DNA from: an uncultured Lysobacteraceae bacterium
GTDB lineage: Bacteria; Pseudomonadota; Gammaproteobacteria; Xanthomonadales; Xanthomonadaceae
Reading direction: 5' to 3'
NCBI GenBank assembly: GCA_946886995.1
Contig: CAMPJU010000009.1
Coordinates: 1-14,759 of the forward strand
DNA length: 14,759 nucleotides
The stretch's first letter is position 1. The number at the start of each line of letters is the position of its first letter. The notes under the pieces were generated by a model, which worked only from the letters and a program-made list of their open reading frames with translations, was not told where the DNA came from and did not search any database. This document shows positions 1-6,957 of this stretch, piece after piece. Both the position numbers and the translations under genes were made by a program.

Positions 1-875
1 GGCAGGCCGGGTGTCGAGAGGTCCGGCTCCACCAGGACGCGGCCGGCACGGTCCAGCGGCACGCCCAGCGAACGGGCCAGGGGCGACGCGGCCACGCCCG
101 CCGCCCACAACACCGTGCGCGCCGCGATCCGTTCGCCACCAACCTCTATCCCGCTCGCGTCGATCGCGGCGACCGGCGCGCCGGTGCGCACCTCGACGCC
201 GAGTGATTCCAGCTGCGCGCGCGCCTTCGCCGAGAGCGACGCGGGGAACGACGACAGCACCCGGGGGCCGGCTTCGACCAGCAGCACCCGTGCATCGCCG
301 GGGTCGATGCGGCGGAACTCGCGCTCCAGCGTGTGCCGCGCGATCTCCGCCAGCGTGCCCGCCAGCTCCACCCCGGTCGGTCCGCCGCCGACGATCGCGA
401 ACGTCAGCAGGGCGCGGCGTGCCTCGGCATCCGTTTCCGCCTCGGCACGCTCGAAGGCGGACAGGATCCGGCGCCGGATCCGCAACGCGTCGTCCAGGGT
501 CTTGAGGCCGGGTGCGTGCGGGGCCCAGTCGTCATGGCCGAAGTAGGCATGGGTCGCGCCGCTCGCGAGCAGCACGTAGTCGTAGTGCAACGGCGCGCCG
601 CCCTCGATCCGCACCTCGCGCGCAGCCGGATCGATGCCGCTGACTTCCTCCATCAACACCGTGACGTTGCGTTGCCGGCGCAGGATGTGCCGCAGCGGCG
701 CCGCGATGTCCGGCGCGGAAAGTCCGGCCGTCGCCACCTGGTAGAGCAGGGGCTGGAACAGGTGGTGGTTGCCGCGATCGAGCAGCGTGATCCGCACCGG
801 CGTGCCGGCCAGGGCGCGCGCCGCCCACAGGCCCGCGAATCCGCCGCCGACGATCACTACGTGGGGGTGGTCCAT
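1..875 (-). CDS. ndh: Type II NADH dehydrogenase-like FAD/NAD(P) oxidoreductase (3' end cut by window edge)
   Basis: Membrane-associated flavoproteins of this family (NDH-2) oxidise NADH and reduce quinone without pumping protons. The first 291 residues are visible. The N-terminus carries the FAD-binding Rossmann motif GGGFAG at residues 10-15, followed by the family-typical stretch NHHLFQPLLYQVATAG and then APDIAAPLR. A second dinucleotide fold, GGGPTGVELAG from about residue 163, should bind NADH. WAAGV, typical of the family, follows near residue 255. Family members are usually about 400-450 residues, so roughly the last third, including any C-terminal membrane-anchoring helix, is outside the window. 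The ATG at 875 lies 6 nt after the priA stop, and the only ribosome-binding-like sequence (GAGAG) overlaps that stop, so translational coupling to priA is likely. The fold assignment is firm. The choice of NDH-2 over another pyridine nucleotide-disulfide oxidoreductase rests on the NHHLFQPLLYQVATAG motif. Confidence 0.88.
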   Translation of the reverse strand, partial: MDHPHVVIVGGGFAGLWAARALAGTPVRITLLDRGNHHLFQPLLYQVATAGLSAPDIAAPLRHILRRQRNVTVLMEEVSGIDPAAREVRIEGGAPLHYDYVLLASGATHAYFGHDDWAPHAPGLKTLDDALRIRRRILSAFERAEAETDAEARRALLTFAIVGGGPTGVELAGTLAEIARHTLEREFRRIDPGDARVLLVEAGPRVLSSFPASLSAKARAQLESLGVEVRTGAPVAAIDASGIEVGGERIAARTVLWAAGVAASPLARSLGVPLDRAGRVLVEPDLSTPGL

Positions 876-881
876 CTGCTC

Positions 882-3110
882 TCAGTACAGGTCGGTGGGA
901 TCGATGTCGAGCGACCACCGTACCCGTCGCGCCTCGGGCAGTGCGTGCAACCGGTCGGTCGTCGCGTCCAGCAGCGCGTGCAGCGCGCGGCGCGCCGGGG
1001 CGGACAGCAGCAACTGCATCCGCTGGTAACCGGCGCGGCGCGGCATCGGCGCGGGGAGCGGACCGTGGAGGTGCACGGGCGGATCGCCGCGGCCCGGCAT
1101 CCCTCCTTCGAACAGTGCGCGCGCCGCGGCGAGGAACGCGCGGGTCGCCACGATGTCCTTCGCTTCCGCGCGCAACAACGCCAGGTGCGCGAACGGCGGG
1201 AATGCGGCGGCCTCGCGCTGCGCGAGTTCGGCGTCGGCGAAGGCGTGGTAGCCACCGGTCACGAGCAACTGTAGCAACGGGTGCCCGGGATGGTGGGTCT
1301 GCAACAGGACTTCGCCGCGGCGTGTCGCCCGGCCGGCGCGTCCAGCCACCTGCACCAGCAACTGCGCGAGTTTCTCCGGCGCGCGGAAATCGGCCGAGAA
1401 CAGGCCCTCGTCGATGCCGACCACGGCGACCAGCGCGAGCTGCGGCAGGTCGTGGCCCTTGGCCAGCATCTGGGTGCCGACGAGGATGCCGGGCCGCTCG
1501 CCGAGTTCCGCCAGCATCGACTCGAGCGCATCGCGCCGCCGCGTGCTGCCGCGGTCGATGCGCATGACCGGCACGTCCGGGAAACGCGCGGCCAGCGACT
1601 CTTCCAGCTTCTCGGTGCCGACGCCCTGGGGCTGCAGCGCGAGCCCCGCGCAGTCCGGGCAGGCCGGCGGCGCCGCGCGCCGCAGGCCGCAGTGGTGGCA
1701 TTGCAGGCGACGCCCGCCGGCGTGCACGGTCATGGCGCTGCCACTAGTGGTGGTATCGCACCGTGGGCATTGGGCGCTCCAGCCGCAGTCGTGGCACAGC
1801 AGCACCGGTGCGTAGCCACGACGGTTGCGGAACACCAGCACCTGCCCCCCCGACGCCACCGCGTTGGCGATCGCCTGCAGCGCTTCGGGCGACAGCCCGG
1901 CGTCGAGCGGACGCTTGCGCACGTCCAGCACGCGCACCGTCGGCGGCGAGGCATCGCCCGCGCGGCGGGTCAGGCGCAGGTGCGCGTGCCGGCCGGCGCG
2001 CGCGTTGTGCAGCGACTCCAGCGAAGGCGTCGCACTGCCCAGCACCACCGGCACGCCCAGCGCCTGGCCACGCACCAGCGCGAAGTCGCGGGCGTGGTAG
2101 CGGATGCCGTCGAGCTGCTTGTAGCTGCCGTCGTGTTCCTCGTCGACGACGACCAGGCCGGCCTCGGGCAGCGGCACGAACACCGCCGACCGCGTGCCGA
2201 CGACCACCCGCGCCTCGCCGCGCCATGCGGCGGCCCACACCCGCGCGCGCTCGTTGTCGTTGAGCCCGGAGTGCAACGCGTGCACCGGCACGCCCAGCCG
2301 CGCCCGGAAGCGCTGCAGCATCTGCGGCGTCAGCCCGATCTCGGGCACCAGCACGAGGGCCTGCCGCCCGCGCGCCAGGCAATCGGCGATCGCCTGCAGG
2401 TACACCTCGGTCTTGCCGCTGCCGGTCACGCCATCGAGCAGGAACGAGGCGAACCGCTCGGGCGCGCCGCCGATGGCATCGATCGCCGCCTGTTGCTCCG
2501 GATTGGCCTCCAATGGGTCGGTGGGCGCCGGCGCGCGCTGGTCCGGCCCCAGTGCGATGCGTTTGGCCAGGCCCCGCGTGGCGAGGGCTCGCGCGGCCGC
2601 GCGCCAGCCGTCCACGGTGGCCTCGAGCACCGATTCCTCGACGGCGCCGCCGGCAAGGCGCTCCGCCAGGCGCCGGGGGCGGCCCGCACGCAGTCCGCCC
2701 AGCGCGGTCCGCCCCGCCTCGGTGAGCGTCCAGCCGTGGACGTGGGTATCCGGGAGGGGCTCGCCCCGGCGATGCGCTGCCGGCAGGGCCGTCGCCAGCA
2801 CCTCGCCCAGCGGCGCGTGCAGATAGCGCGCCAGCCAGCGCAGCGAGGCCTCCAGTTCCCCCTCGAGCAGGGGCCGGTCGTCCAGCAGGGCGATCGCCGG
2901 CCGGAGGTCCGGGGCATCGGGGGCGGCTGGCCCGGCCTCGGCAACGACGCCCACCAGCTCCCGCTGGCCGAACGGCACGCGGATCCGGTGGCCGACCAGC
3001 GCGCCCGGGTCGGCCGCGTCCCCCGGCGGCAGGTAGTCGAACAGCCTGGGCAGCGGCAGGGGCAGGGCGACCCGCAGCACCGTGGATACCGTCACGCGTG
3101 AGGGAAACAC
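882..3110 (-). CDS. priA: Primosomal protein N' (replication restart helicase PriA)
   Basis: PriA is a 3'-to-5' superfamily 2 DNA helicase that recognises abandoned replication forks and starts primosome assembly so that DnaB can be reloaded. The 742-residue product has the expected order: an N-terminal DNA-binding domain with VALPLPLPRLFDYLPP, Walker A GVTGSGKT at about 227-234, the DEEH box at 323-326, and eight zinc-binding cysteines at 439, 442, 448, 451, 471, 474, 484 and 487. The helicase C-terminal half has GTQMLAKGHDLP at 545-556 and the motif VI sequence QVAGRAGRA from 587. The gap between the two zinc half-sites (C451 to C471) is about five residues longer than in E. coli PriA. The start is a GTG directly preceded by an in-frame TAA (3111-3113), so it cannot lie further upstream. 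No good Shine-Dalgarno sequence is visible, and the GTG at 3095 is an alternative that fits the E. coli N-terminus about as well. It is transcribed divergently from the gene at 3520 and coupled to the flavoprotein gene downstream. Confidence 0.97.
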   Translation of the reverse strand: MFPSRVTVSTVLRVALPLPLPRLFDYLPPGDAADPGALVGHRIRVPFGQRELVGVVAEAGPAAPDAPDLRPAIALLDDRPLLEGELEASLRWLARYLHAPLGEVLATALPAAHRRGEPLPDTHVHGWTLTEAGRTALGGLRAGRPRRLAERLAGGAVEESVLEATVDGWRAAARALATRGLAKRIALGPDQRAPAPTDPLEANPEQQAAIDAIGGAPERFASFLLDGVTGSGKTEVYLQAIADCLARGRQALVLVPEIGLTPQMLQRFRARLGVPVHALHSGLNDNERARVWAAAWRGEARVVVGTRSAVFVPLPEAGLVVVDEEHDGSYKQLDGIRYHARDFALVRGQALGVPVVLGSATPSLESLHNARAGRHAHLRLTRRAGDASPPTVRVLDVRKRPLDAGLSPEALQAIANAVASGGQVLVFRNRRGYAPVLLCHDCGWSAQCPRCDTTTSGSAMTVHAGGRRLQCHHCGLRRAAPPACPDCAGLALQPQGVGTEKLEESLAARFPDVPVMRIDRGSTRRRDALESMLAELGERPGILVGTQMLAKGHDLPQLALVAVVGIDEGLFSADFRAPEKLAQLLVQVAGRAGRATRRGEVLLQTHHPGHPLLQLLVTGGYHAFADAELAQREAAAFPPFAHLALLRAEAKDIVATRAFLAAARALFEGGMPGRGDPPVHLHGPLPAPMPRRAGYQRMQLLLSAPARRALHALLDATTDRLHALPEARRVRWSLDIDPTDLY

Positions 3111-3179
3111 TTAGGGAGGATTGCTGCCCCAACTGTGACGAAGTTGGCGCAAACCCCTACAGACAAAGGAATTCGTGCC

Positions 3180-3202
3180 TTATCCACACCAATTGTGGAT
3201 AA
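3180..3202. promoter_or_regulatory. Inverted pair of perfect DnaA boxes upstream of priA
   Basis: TTATCCACA at 3180-3188 and its exact reverse complement TGTGGATAA at 3194-3202 flank a 5-nt spacer (CCAAT). Each arm equals the strong E. coli DnaA-box consensus. The pair lies 70-92 nt upstream of the priA GTG. A related 9-mer on the minus strand, TTGTGCACA at 3385-3393, differs from TTWTNCACA at one position. The match is seen directly; binding by DnaA is inferred. Likely roles are DnaA-dependent control of priA or of the divergent gene, or a DnaA-titrating or reactivating site. Confidence 0.65.
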
Positions 3203-3474
3203 ACCTGTGCATGGCCGCAGGCCCCGGGCCACGGATCGCGGCGCCACAAGCGCCCGGGCCAGCTTGGTCAAAAAATCGCCATCTGACATAAAGATCGGTA
3301 AATCAACGACTTGCTCGTGAAACATTGGTGAACCACCGATTCAGGCTCGGGTGAAGCCTGCGTAAAAGACATTCCGGCTACTGCTGTGCACAACCGTCCG
3401 GGCCGGAACCCTTGTGCTGCCTTGCGGAGCACGATTTTCAGCATTGTCAAGCCGGCCGGGACGGCCGCCGTGGC

Positions 3475-3480
3475 TATCAT
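3475..3480 (+). promoter_or_regulatory. Possible -10 element (TATCAT) for the sigma-like gene
   Basis: TATCAT in the context GGCTATCAT lies about 40 nt before the ATG at 3520 and matches four of six positions of the sigma-70 -10 consensus. No TTGACA-like hexamer sits 16-18 nt upstream; TTGTCA at 3444-3449 is too far away. The element is suggestive only. Confidence 0.25.
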
Positions 3481-3519
3481 GCCGGACACGCGCCACGCAG
3501 GAAGCGGACCGTCCCCCGA

Positions 3520-4986
3520 ATGACAGCAGACCCCCACGCCGCGCCGCCCGGCCGCGACACGGGCGCCATGACGGCGGCCGTCCCAGCAGCCCTGTCCGCG
3601 TTCCTGCGCGGCATCGAGCGCCGCGGCTCGGTGCTGGCTGAATTGCAGTGTGCCGATCCGGTGGCTGGCGACGCCGCGCTGGCCGCGGCGATGCGCGCCT
3701 TCCGCAGTGTCGGCCCCGGGGAGCCCATGGCGCGCTGGCCGCTGCGGTTCTGGTCGTTGCTGCTGGCCACGCCGCAACTGCGCCGCCCCCAGCCCGGTGG
3801 TCCCGGGGATCCCGACGCGGCCTGGCTCGCGCGGCTTTCGCCCGGCGTCCGCGCCGCGATCCTCCTCCGCCTGGCGGCGGGCCTGGACGAGGGTGATGCC
3901 GCGCATGCGCTCGCGGTGCCCCGCCCCGTGTACCGCCGCGCGCTGCGCCTGGCGCTGCCGCGTCGCGAGGACGGCCGTGCCGACCCGGCCGCGTGGCTGC
4001 GCCTGCGCGCGCACGTCCACCGCCGCATCAAGACGCTGCCGGCCGATCGCCTGTCGAACCTGGCCCGGCTGCGCGAGGACGCACTGGCCGGTCGCCACGA
4101 ACATGCCCAGGCATCCGCGCCGCGATCGCAACGTCACCTGCCGCTGCTGCGTGCCGGCGCGCTCGCCTGCGCGCTGCTGTTCGTCGCCACGTTCCTGCCG
4201 TGGTGGCAGCTGGGCGGCGAGCTGGGCAAGGAGGCGCTGCCGATCGAGCGGCCCGCGGCGACCTTCGACGACGAGACCGCATTGCTGACGCACCGCGACT
4301 TCGCGCAGCTGGCCGATCCGGAGGGTGCGGCGCTCGCCGAGGACCTCGCCTTCCTCTCGTGGCTGTCGACCCAGCCCGAGCTGGACGAAGCCAGCGGCGC
4401 CGAGGCCGGAACGGACGCACCCGGCGGATCCGCGGTCCGGTCCGGGACGCGCGAGACGCCGACCGACCTGGGCGTGCTCGTCGAGATGCGGCGCCAGGCG
4501 TGGGCGACGATGGACCCCGCCGAGCGCGACGCGTTCCGCGAGCGCCTGGCCGCGTGGAACGCACTGCCGGTCGAAGTCGCGGGCGCGCGACGCGAACACT
4601 GGCTGGCGTTGCAGTCGCTCGACGGCGTGGACCTCGCATTGTTGCGCCAGGCGCGCGGTGCGCTGGACCGGCTGCCCGGGGAAACGCAGGCGGACCTGCG
4701 CGAGCGCTTCGCCGGGCTGACGGTCACCGAACAGCGCGGCTGGCTGCTGGGGCCACGGCTGGGTGGCGACTACGCCGACCTCAGCCCGCTGTTGCTGCAG
4801 GTGCCGCCGGACCAGCGCACGCCACTGCTGGACCTGTTGCGGCGGATGGAGCCGGCGGAGCGCGCGGACCTGGCCGTCCTGGCCTATCGCACGCCCGCGC
4901 AGGAACGCGACGCACTGCGCCGGGCCTTGCTGGAGACCACCGACGCCAACCGCGCAGCGTGGCTGCGCCTGCGCCTGGAGCGCTGA
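3520..4986 (+). CDS. Single-pass membrane protein with sigma-region-4-like N-terminus and DUF3106-like C-terminus
   Basis: The 488-residue product has three visible parts. Residues about 102-147 (LSPGVRAAILLRLAAGLDEG and what follows) have the spacing of a sigma-70 region 4 helix-turn-helix, although no clear region 2 precedes it. A basic stretch then leads to one hydrophobic segment at about 209-228, ending in PWW, which predicts a cytoplasmic N-terminus and an exported C-terminus. From about residue 323 the protein is rich in repeated helices of the form W-x-x-M-x-P-x-x-R-x-x-F-R, resembling DUF3106 proteins. Between these lies an acidic, low-complexity linker. The function is unknown; a membrane-tethered regulator is inference. 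The ATG at 3520 has AGGAAG 15 nt upstream, which is a long spacing. The in-frame ATG at 3568 is a plausible alternative, and a TTG further up (3412) is unlikely. A histidine kinase gene follows after 69 nt on the same strand. Confidence 0.8.
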   Translation: MTADPHAAPPGRDTGAMTAAVPAALSAFLRGIERRGSVLAELQCADPVAGDAALAAAMRAFRSVGPGEPMARWPLRFWSLLLATPQLRRPQPGGPGDPDAAWLARLSPGVRAAILLRLAAGLDEGDAAHALAVPRPVYRRALRLALPRREDGRADPAAWLRLRAHVHRRIKTLPADRLSNLARLREDALAGRHEHAQASAPRSQRHLPLLRAGALACALLFVATFLPWWQLGGELGKEALPIERPAATFDDETALLTHRDFAQLADPEGAALAEDLAFLSWLSTQPELDEASGAEAGTDAPGGSAVRSGTRETPTDLGVLVEMRRQAWATMDPAERDAFRERLAAWNALPVEVAGARREHWLALQSLDGVDLALLRQARGALDRLPGETQADLRERFAGLTVTEQRGWLLGPRLGGDYADLSPLLLQVPPDQRTPLLDLLRRMEPAERADLAVLAYRTPAQERDALRRALLETTDANRAAWLRLRLER

Positions 4987-5055
4987 TCCGCACTGCGGCG
5001 CTTGCCGATGGCGCCACGTGACGCGATGATCGGACCGAATCGCTTGGGGTAGCGC

Positions 5056-6957
5056 ATGCAGGCAGCCACCGCAGCGGGCCTACGCCCGTCGGCCGACGCG
5101 CGCACGATCGCCTGGGGAATCCTGGCGGTCCTGCTCGCAGCGGCGCTGCTGGCGCTGGGCTTCATCCAGTTGCTGGATGCCGGTTCGAACATTCCCGACG
5201 CCGATGTCGAAAGCGGACGCGTGCTGCAGTTCGATGCCGCCATCGCGACCGACGCCCCCGCCGATGCCGGCCCCGTCGAAATGGCCCCGAGGCGCGAATG
5301 CCTCATGCGCGGAATGCGTTGCGAACGCGACTTCGTGGTCCGGTTCGAGGCGCCGCCGGCGACCGGCGACACGCTCGCGCTGTTCATCCCGCTCTACACG
5401 GGCAACCTGGTCGCCAGCATCAACGGCAAGCCGGTCGCCGACAGCACGAAGCTGCAGTCGCACCTGCACATCGGCCAGGGCGCACCGCTGCTCGTGCCCG
5501 TGCACGAGGCCTTCCTGGAGCCCGGCGGCAACGAATTGCGGCTGCACGTGACGCGCAACGGCTACGGCGGGTTCGTCGGCCCGGTGTACATCGGCCCGGA
5601 CGACCATCTCCGCAAGGCCTACGACCTGGCGCGCACGCTGGTCGTGATCCTCCCCCGTCTTGTCGACGGCATGCTGCTCGCGCTGGGGCTGGTGATGCTG
5701 CTGGTGTGGTGCGTTCGCCGGCACGAGACGCTCTACCTCCTGTGCGCGGTGATGTCGCTGTGCCTGGGCGTGACATCGCTGTCGTCGGTGGCCGCGGATT
5801 CACTGGACGGCCACACCCTGCTGGTCATCAACCTGCTGCGGTTCGTCGCCGCCGCGCTCACGTTGCCGTTCGCCTGGTTGTACGTCGGGCGCAGGCCGCC
5901 GGTGCACGCGGCCTGGTTCCTGCTGCTGCCGATCGGCGTGTACCTGAGCATCACCCTGTTGCCCGGCACGTGGGGCTCCTGGCTGGCGTGGCGCGTGTTC
6001 GTGCCCGTGGTGCTGCTGCTGGCGCTGTCGGCGATGGTCGTCTTCGCGCGTGCGGCGTTCGTCGGCCGCGACCTGGGCGCGCTGTTGATGTTCTCGGCAA
6101 TGGCCCTGCTGTTCGTGATGATCGGGCGCGACACGCTGGTGAACGCCGGCGCGCTCGACGACGGCCACCTGGTACTGGCGCGCTTCAACGGACCGATCCT
6201 GGCCGTGATGATGGGCACGATCGTCCTCAGCCGGCTCGCGACCGGCCTCGCGTTGCTGGAGCAGTTCAACAAGCGTCTGCGACACGACGTCGACGCCGCC
6301 GCGAAGCGCCTGCAGCAGGCGTTCGATCGCGAACGCGCGCACGAGCGCCAGGCGACGCTGCAGGGCGAACGCATGCGCCTGATGGGCGACCTGCACGACG
6401 GCATCGCCGGGCAGCTGGTGTCGATCATCGCCTTGTGCGAACAGCGTGACGCGGGGGCGCGCGAGGAGATCGCCGCCGCCAGCAATCGTGCGCTGACCGA
6501 CCTGCGCCTCGTGGTCGACTCGATGGAGGATGTCGGCGACGACCTGGGCATGACCCTGGTCGCGTTTCGCGAGCGGGTGGAGCCGCAGATGCGGCGCAGC
6601 GGGGTGTCGCTGGAGTGGAACGTCCGCGCGCTGCCGGACCTGCCAGGCCTGTATCCGGCCGCCACGCTCGCGATCTTCCGCATCCTGCAGGAGGCCGTGA
6701 ACAACGCGGTGCGCCATTCCGGCTCGCGGACGGTCGAGGTGTCGTCCGCGGATTCGCCGCTGCCGGGGCACGGTGCCCGACTCGTGGTGCGCGACCGCGG
6801 GCACGGCGGCGCATCGGGCGGGCGCACCGGACACGGCCTGGACAACATGCGGCGCCGTGCGAAATTCCTCGGCGCGTCGCTGGAAATCGACAGCGATGAC
6901 ACCGGTACGCAGGTGACGCTCGACCTGCCGCTCCGCCTGGAGCCGCCTACATCCTGA
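5056..6957 (+). CDS. Sensor histidine kinase with exported sensory domain and 7-TM region (HisKA_3/NarL-type partner)
   Basis: The product has 633 residues. After a first membrane helix (about 18-39) comes a predicted exported, mostly beta domain of some 140 residues, with close cysteines at 82 and 89 that could form a disulfide. Seven further hydrophobic helices follow between about residues 195 and 405, an architecture like 7TMR-DISM sensors. A charged, probably coiled helix (about 405-440) leads to the phospho-acceptor motif GDLHDGIAGQL with His447, typical of HisKA_3 kinases. The ATP-binding part shows the N box EAVNNAVRH (Asn549/Asn550), a DRG motif and the G box GHGLDNM from about 590. 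Kinases of this class autophosphorylate and pass phosphate to LuxR/NarL-type regulators; one is encoded convergently and overlaps this gene's end. The ATG at 5056 has no strong Shine-Dalgarno sequence (GGGGTAGC lies nearby). The stimulus is unknown. Confidence 0.92.
   Translation: MQAATAAGLRPSADARTIAWGILAVLLAAALLALGFIQLLDAGSNIPDADVESGRVLQFDAAIATDAPADAGPVEMAPRRECLMRGMRCERDFVVRFEAPPATGDTLALFIPLYTGNLVASINGKPVADSTKLQSHLHIGQGAPLLVPVHEAFLEPGGNELRLHVTRNGYGGFVGPVYIGPDDHLRKAYDLARTLVVILPRLVDGMLLALGLVMLLVWCVRRHETLYLLCAVMSLCLGVTSLSSVAADSLDGHTLLVINLLRFVAAALTLPFAWLYVGRRPPVHAAWFLLLPIGVYLSITLLPGTWGSWLAWRVFVPVVLLLALSAMVVFARAAFVGRDLGALLMFSAMALLFVMIGRDTLVNAGALDDGHLVLARFNGPILAVMMGTIVLSRLATGLALLEQFNKRLRHDVDAAAKRLQQAFDRERAHERQATLQGERMRLMGDLHDGIAGQLVSIIALCEQRDAGAREEIAAASNRALTDLRLVVDSMEDVGDDLGMTLVAFRERVEPQMRRSGVSLEWNVRALPDLPGLYPAATLAIFRILQEAVNNAVRHSGSRTVEVSSADSPLPGHGARLVVRDRGHGGASGGRTGHGLDNMRRRAKFLGASLEIDSDDTGTQVTLDLPLRLEPPTS

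Larger units (their letters stand above)
3111..3519. other. Divergent intergenic region with DnaA boxes and small inverted repeats
   Basis: This 409-nt stretch separates priA (leftward) from the sigma-like gene (rightward) and should hold both promoters. It is AT-richer than the coding DNA around it, especially 3270-3330. It contains an inverted DnaA-box pair (3180-3202), a 6-bp inverted repeat CAGGCT/AGCCTG (3342-3347 and 3355-3360), a GGTG-AAC-CACC hairpin (3327-3337), distant ATCGGT/ACCGAT arms (3294-3299 and 3335-3340), and a GC-rich stem CGGCC/GGCCG (3453-3457 and 3463-3467). Two short open frames cross it (minus 3092-3325 and plus 3135-3320), but neither has a convincing start or a recognisable product. 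No tRNA or known RNA fold is apparent to me. Confidence 0.6.

Noticed and set aside
1281..3101. 606-codon open frame on the plus strand opposite priA
   Set aside because: It lies wholly antisense to a clear PriA. Its Arg/Gln/His-rich, low-complexity product has no family motif; it is a by-product of strong third-position GC bias.
3135..3320. 61-codon plus-strand frame in the same region
   Set aside because: No ribosome-binding site at its start, no recognisable product, and it reads through the DnaA boxes.
3092..3325. 77-codon minus-strand frame in the priA upstream region
   Set aside because: It covers the DnaA boxes, overlaps the priA start, has no good ribosome-binding site and shows no family resemblance.
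3180..3330. Chromosomal replication origin
   Set aside because: There are only two perfect DnaA boxes plus one weaker one, no dnaA/dnaN/gyrB neighbours and no clear array of 13-mer AT-rich repeats. A regulatory or DnaA-binding site explains it better.
3342..3360. CAGGCT/AGCCTG stem as a transcription terminator
   Set aside because: The stem is only 6 bp and no T-run follows on either strand; no gene ends nearby.
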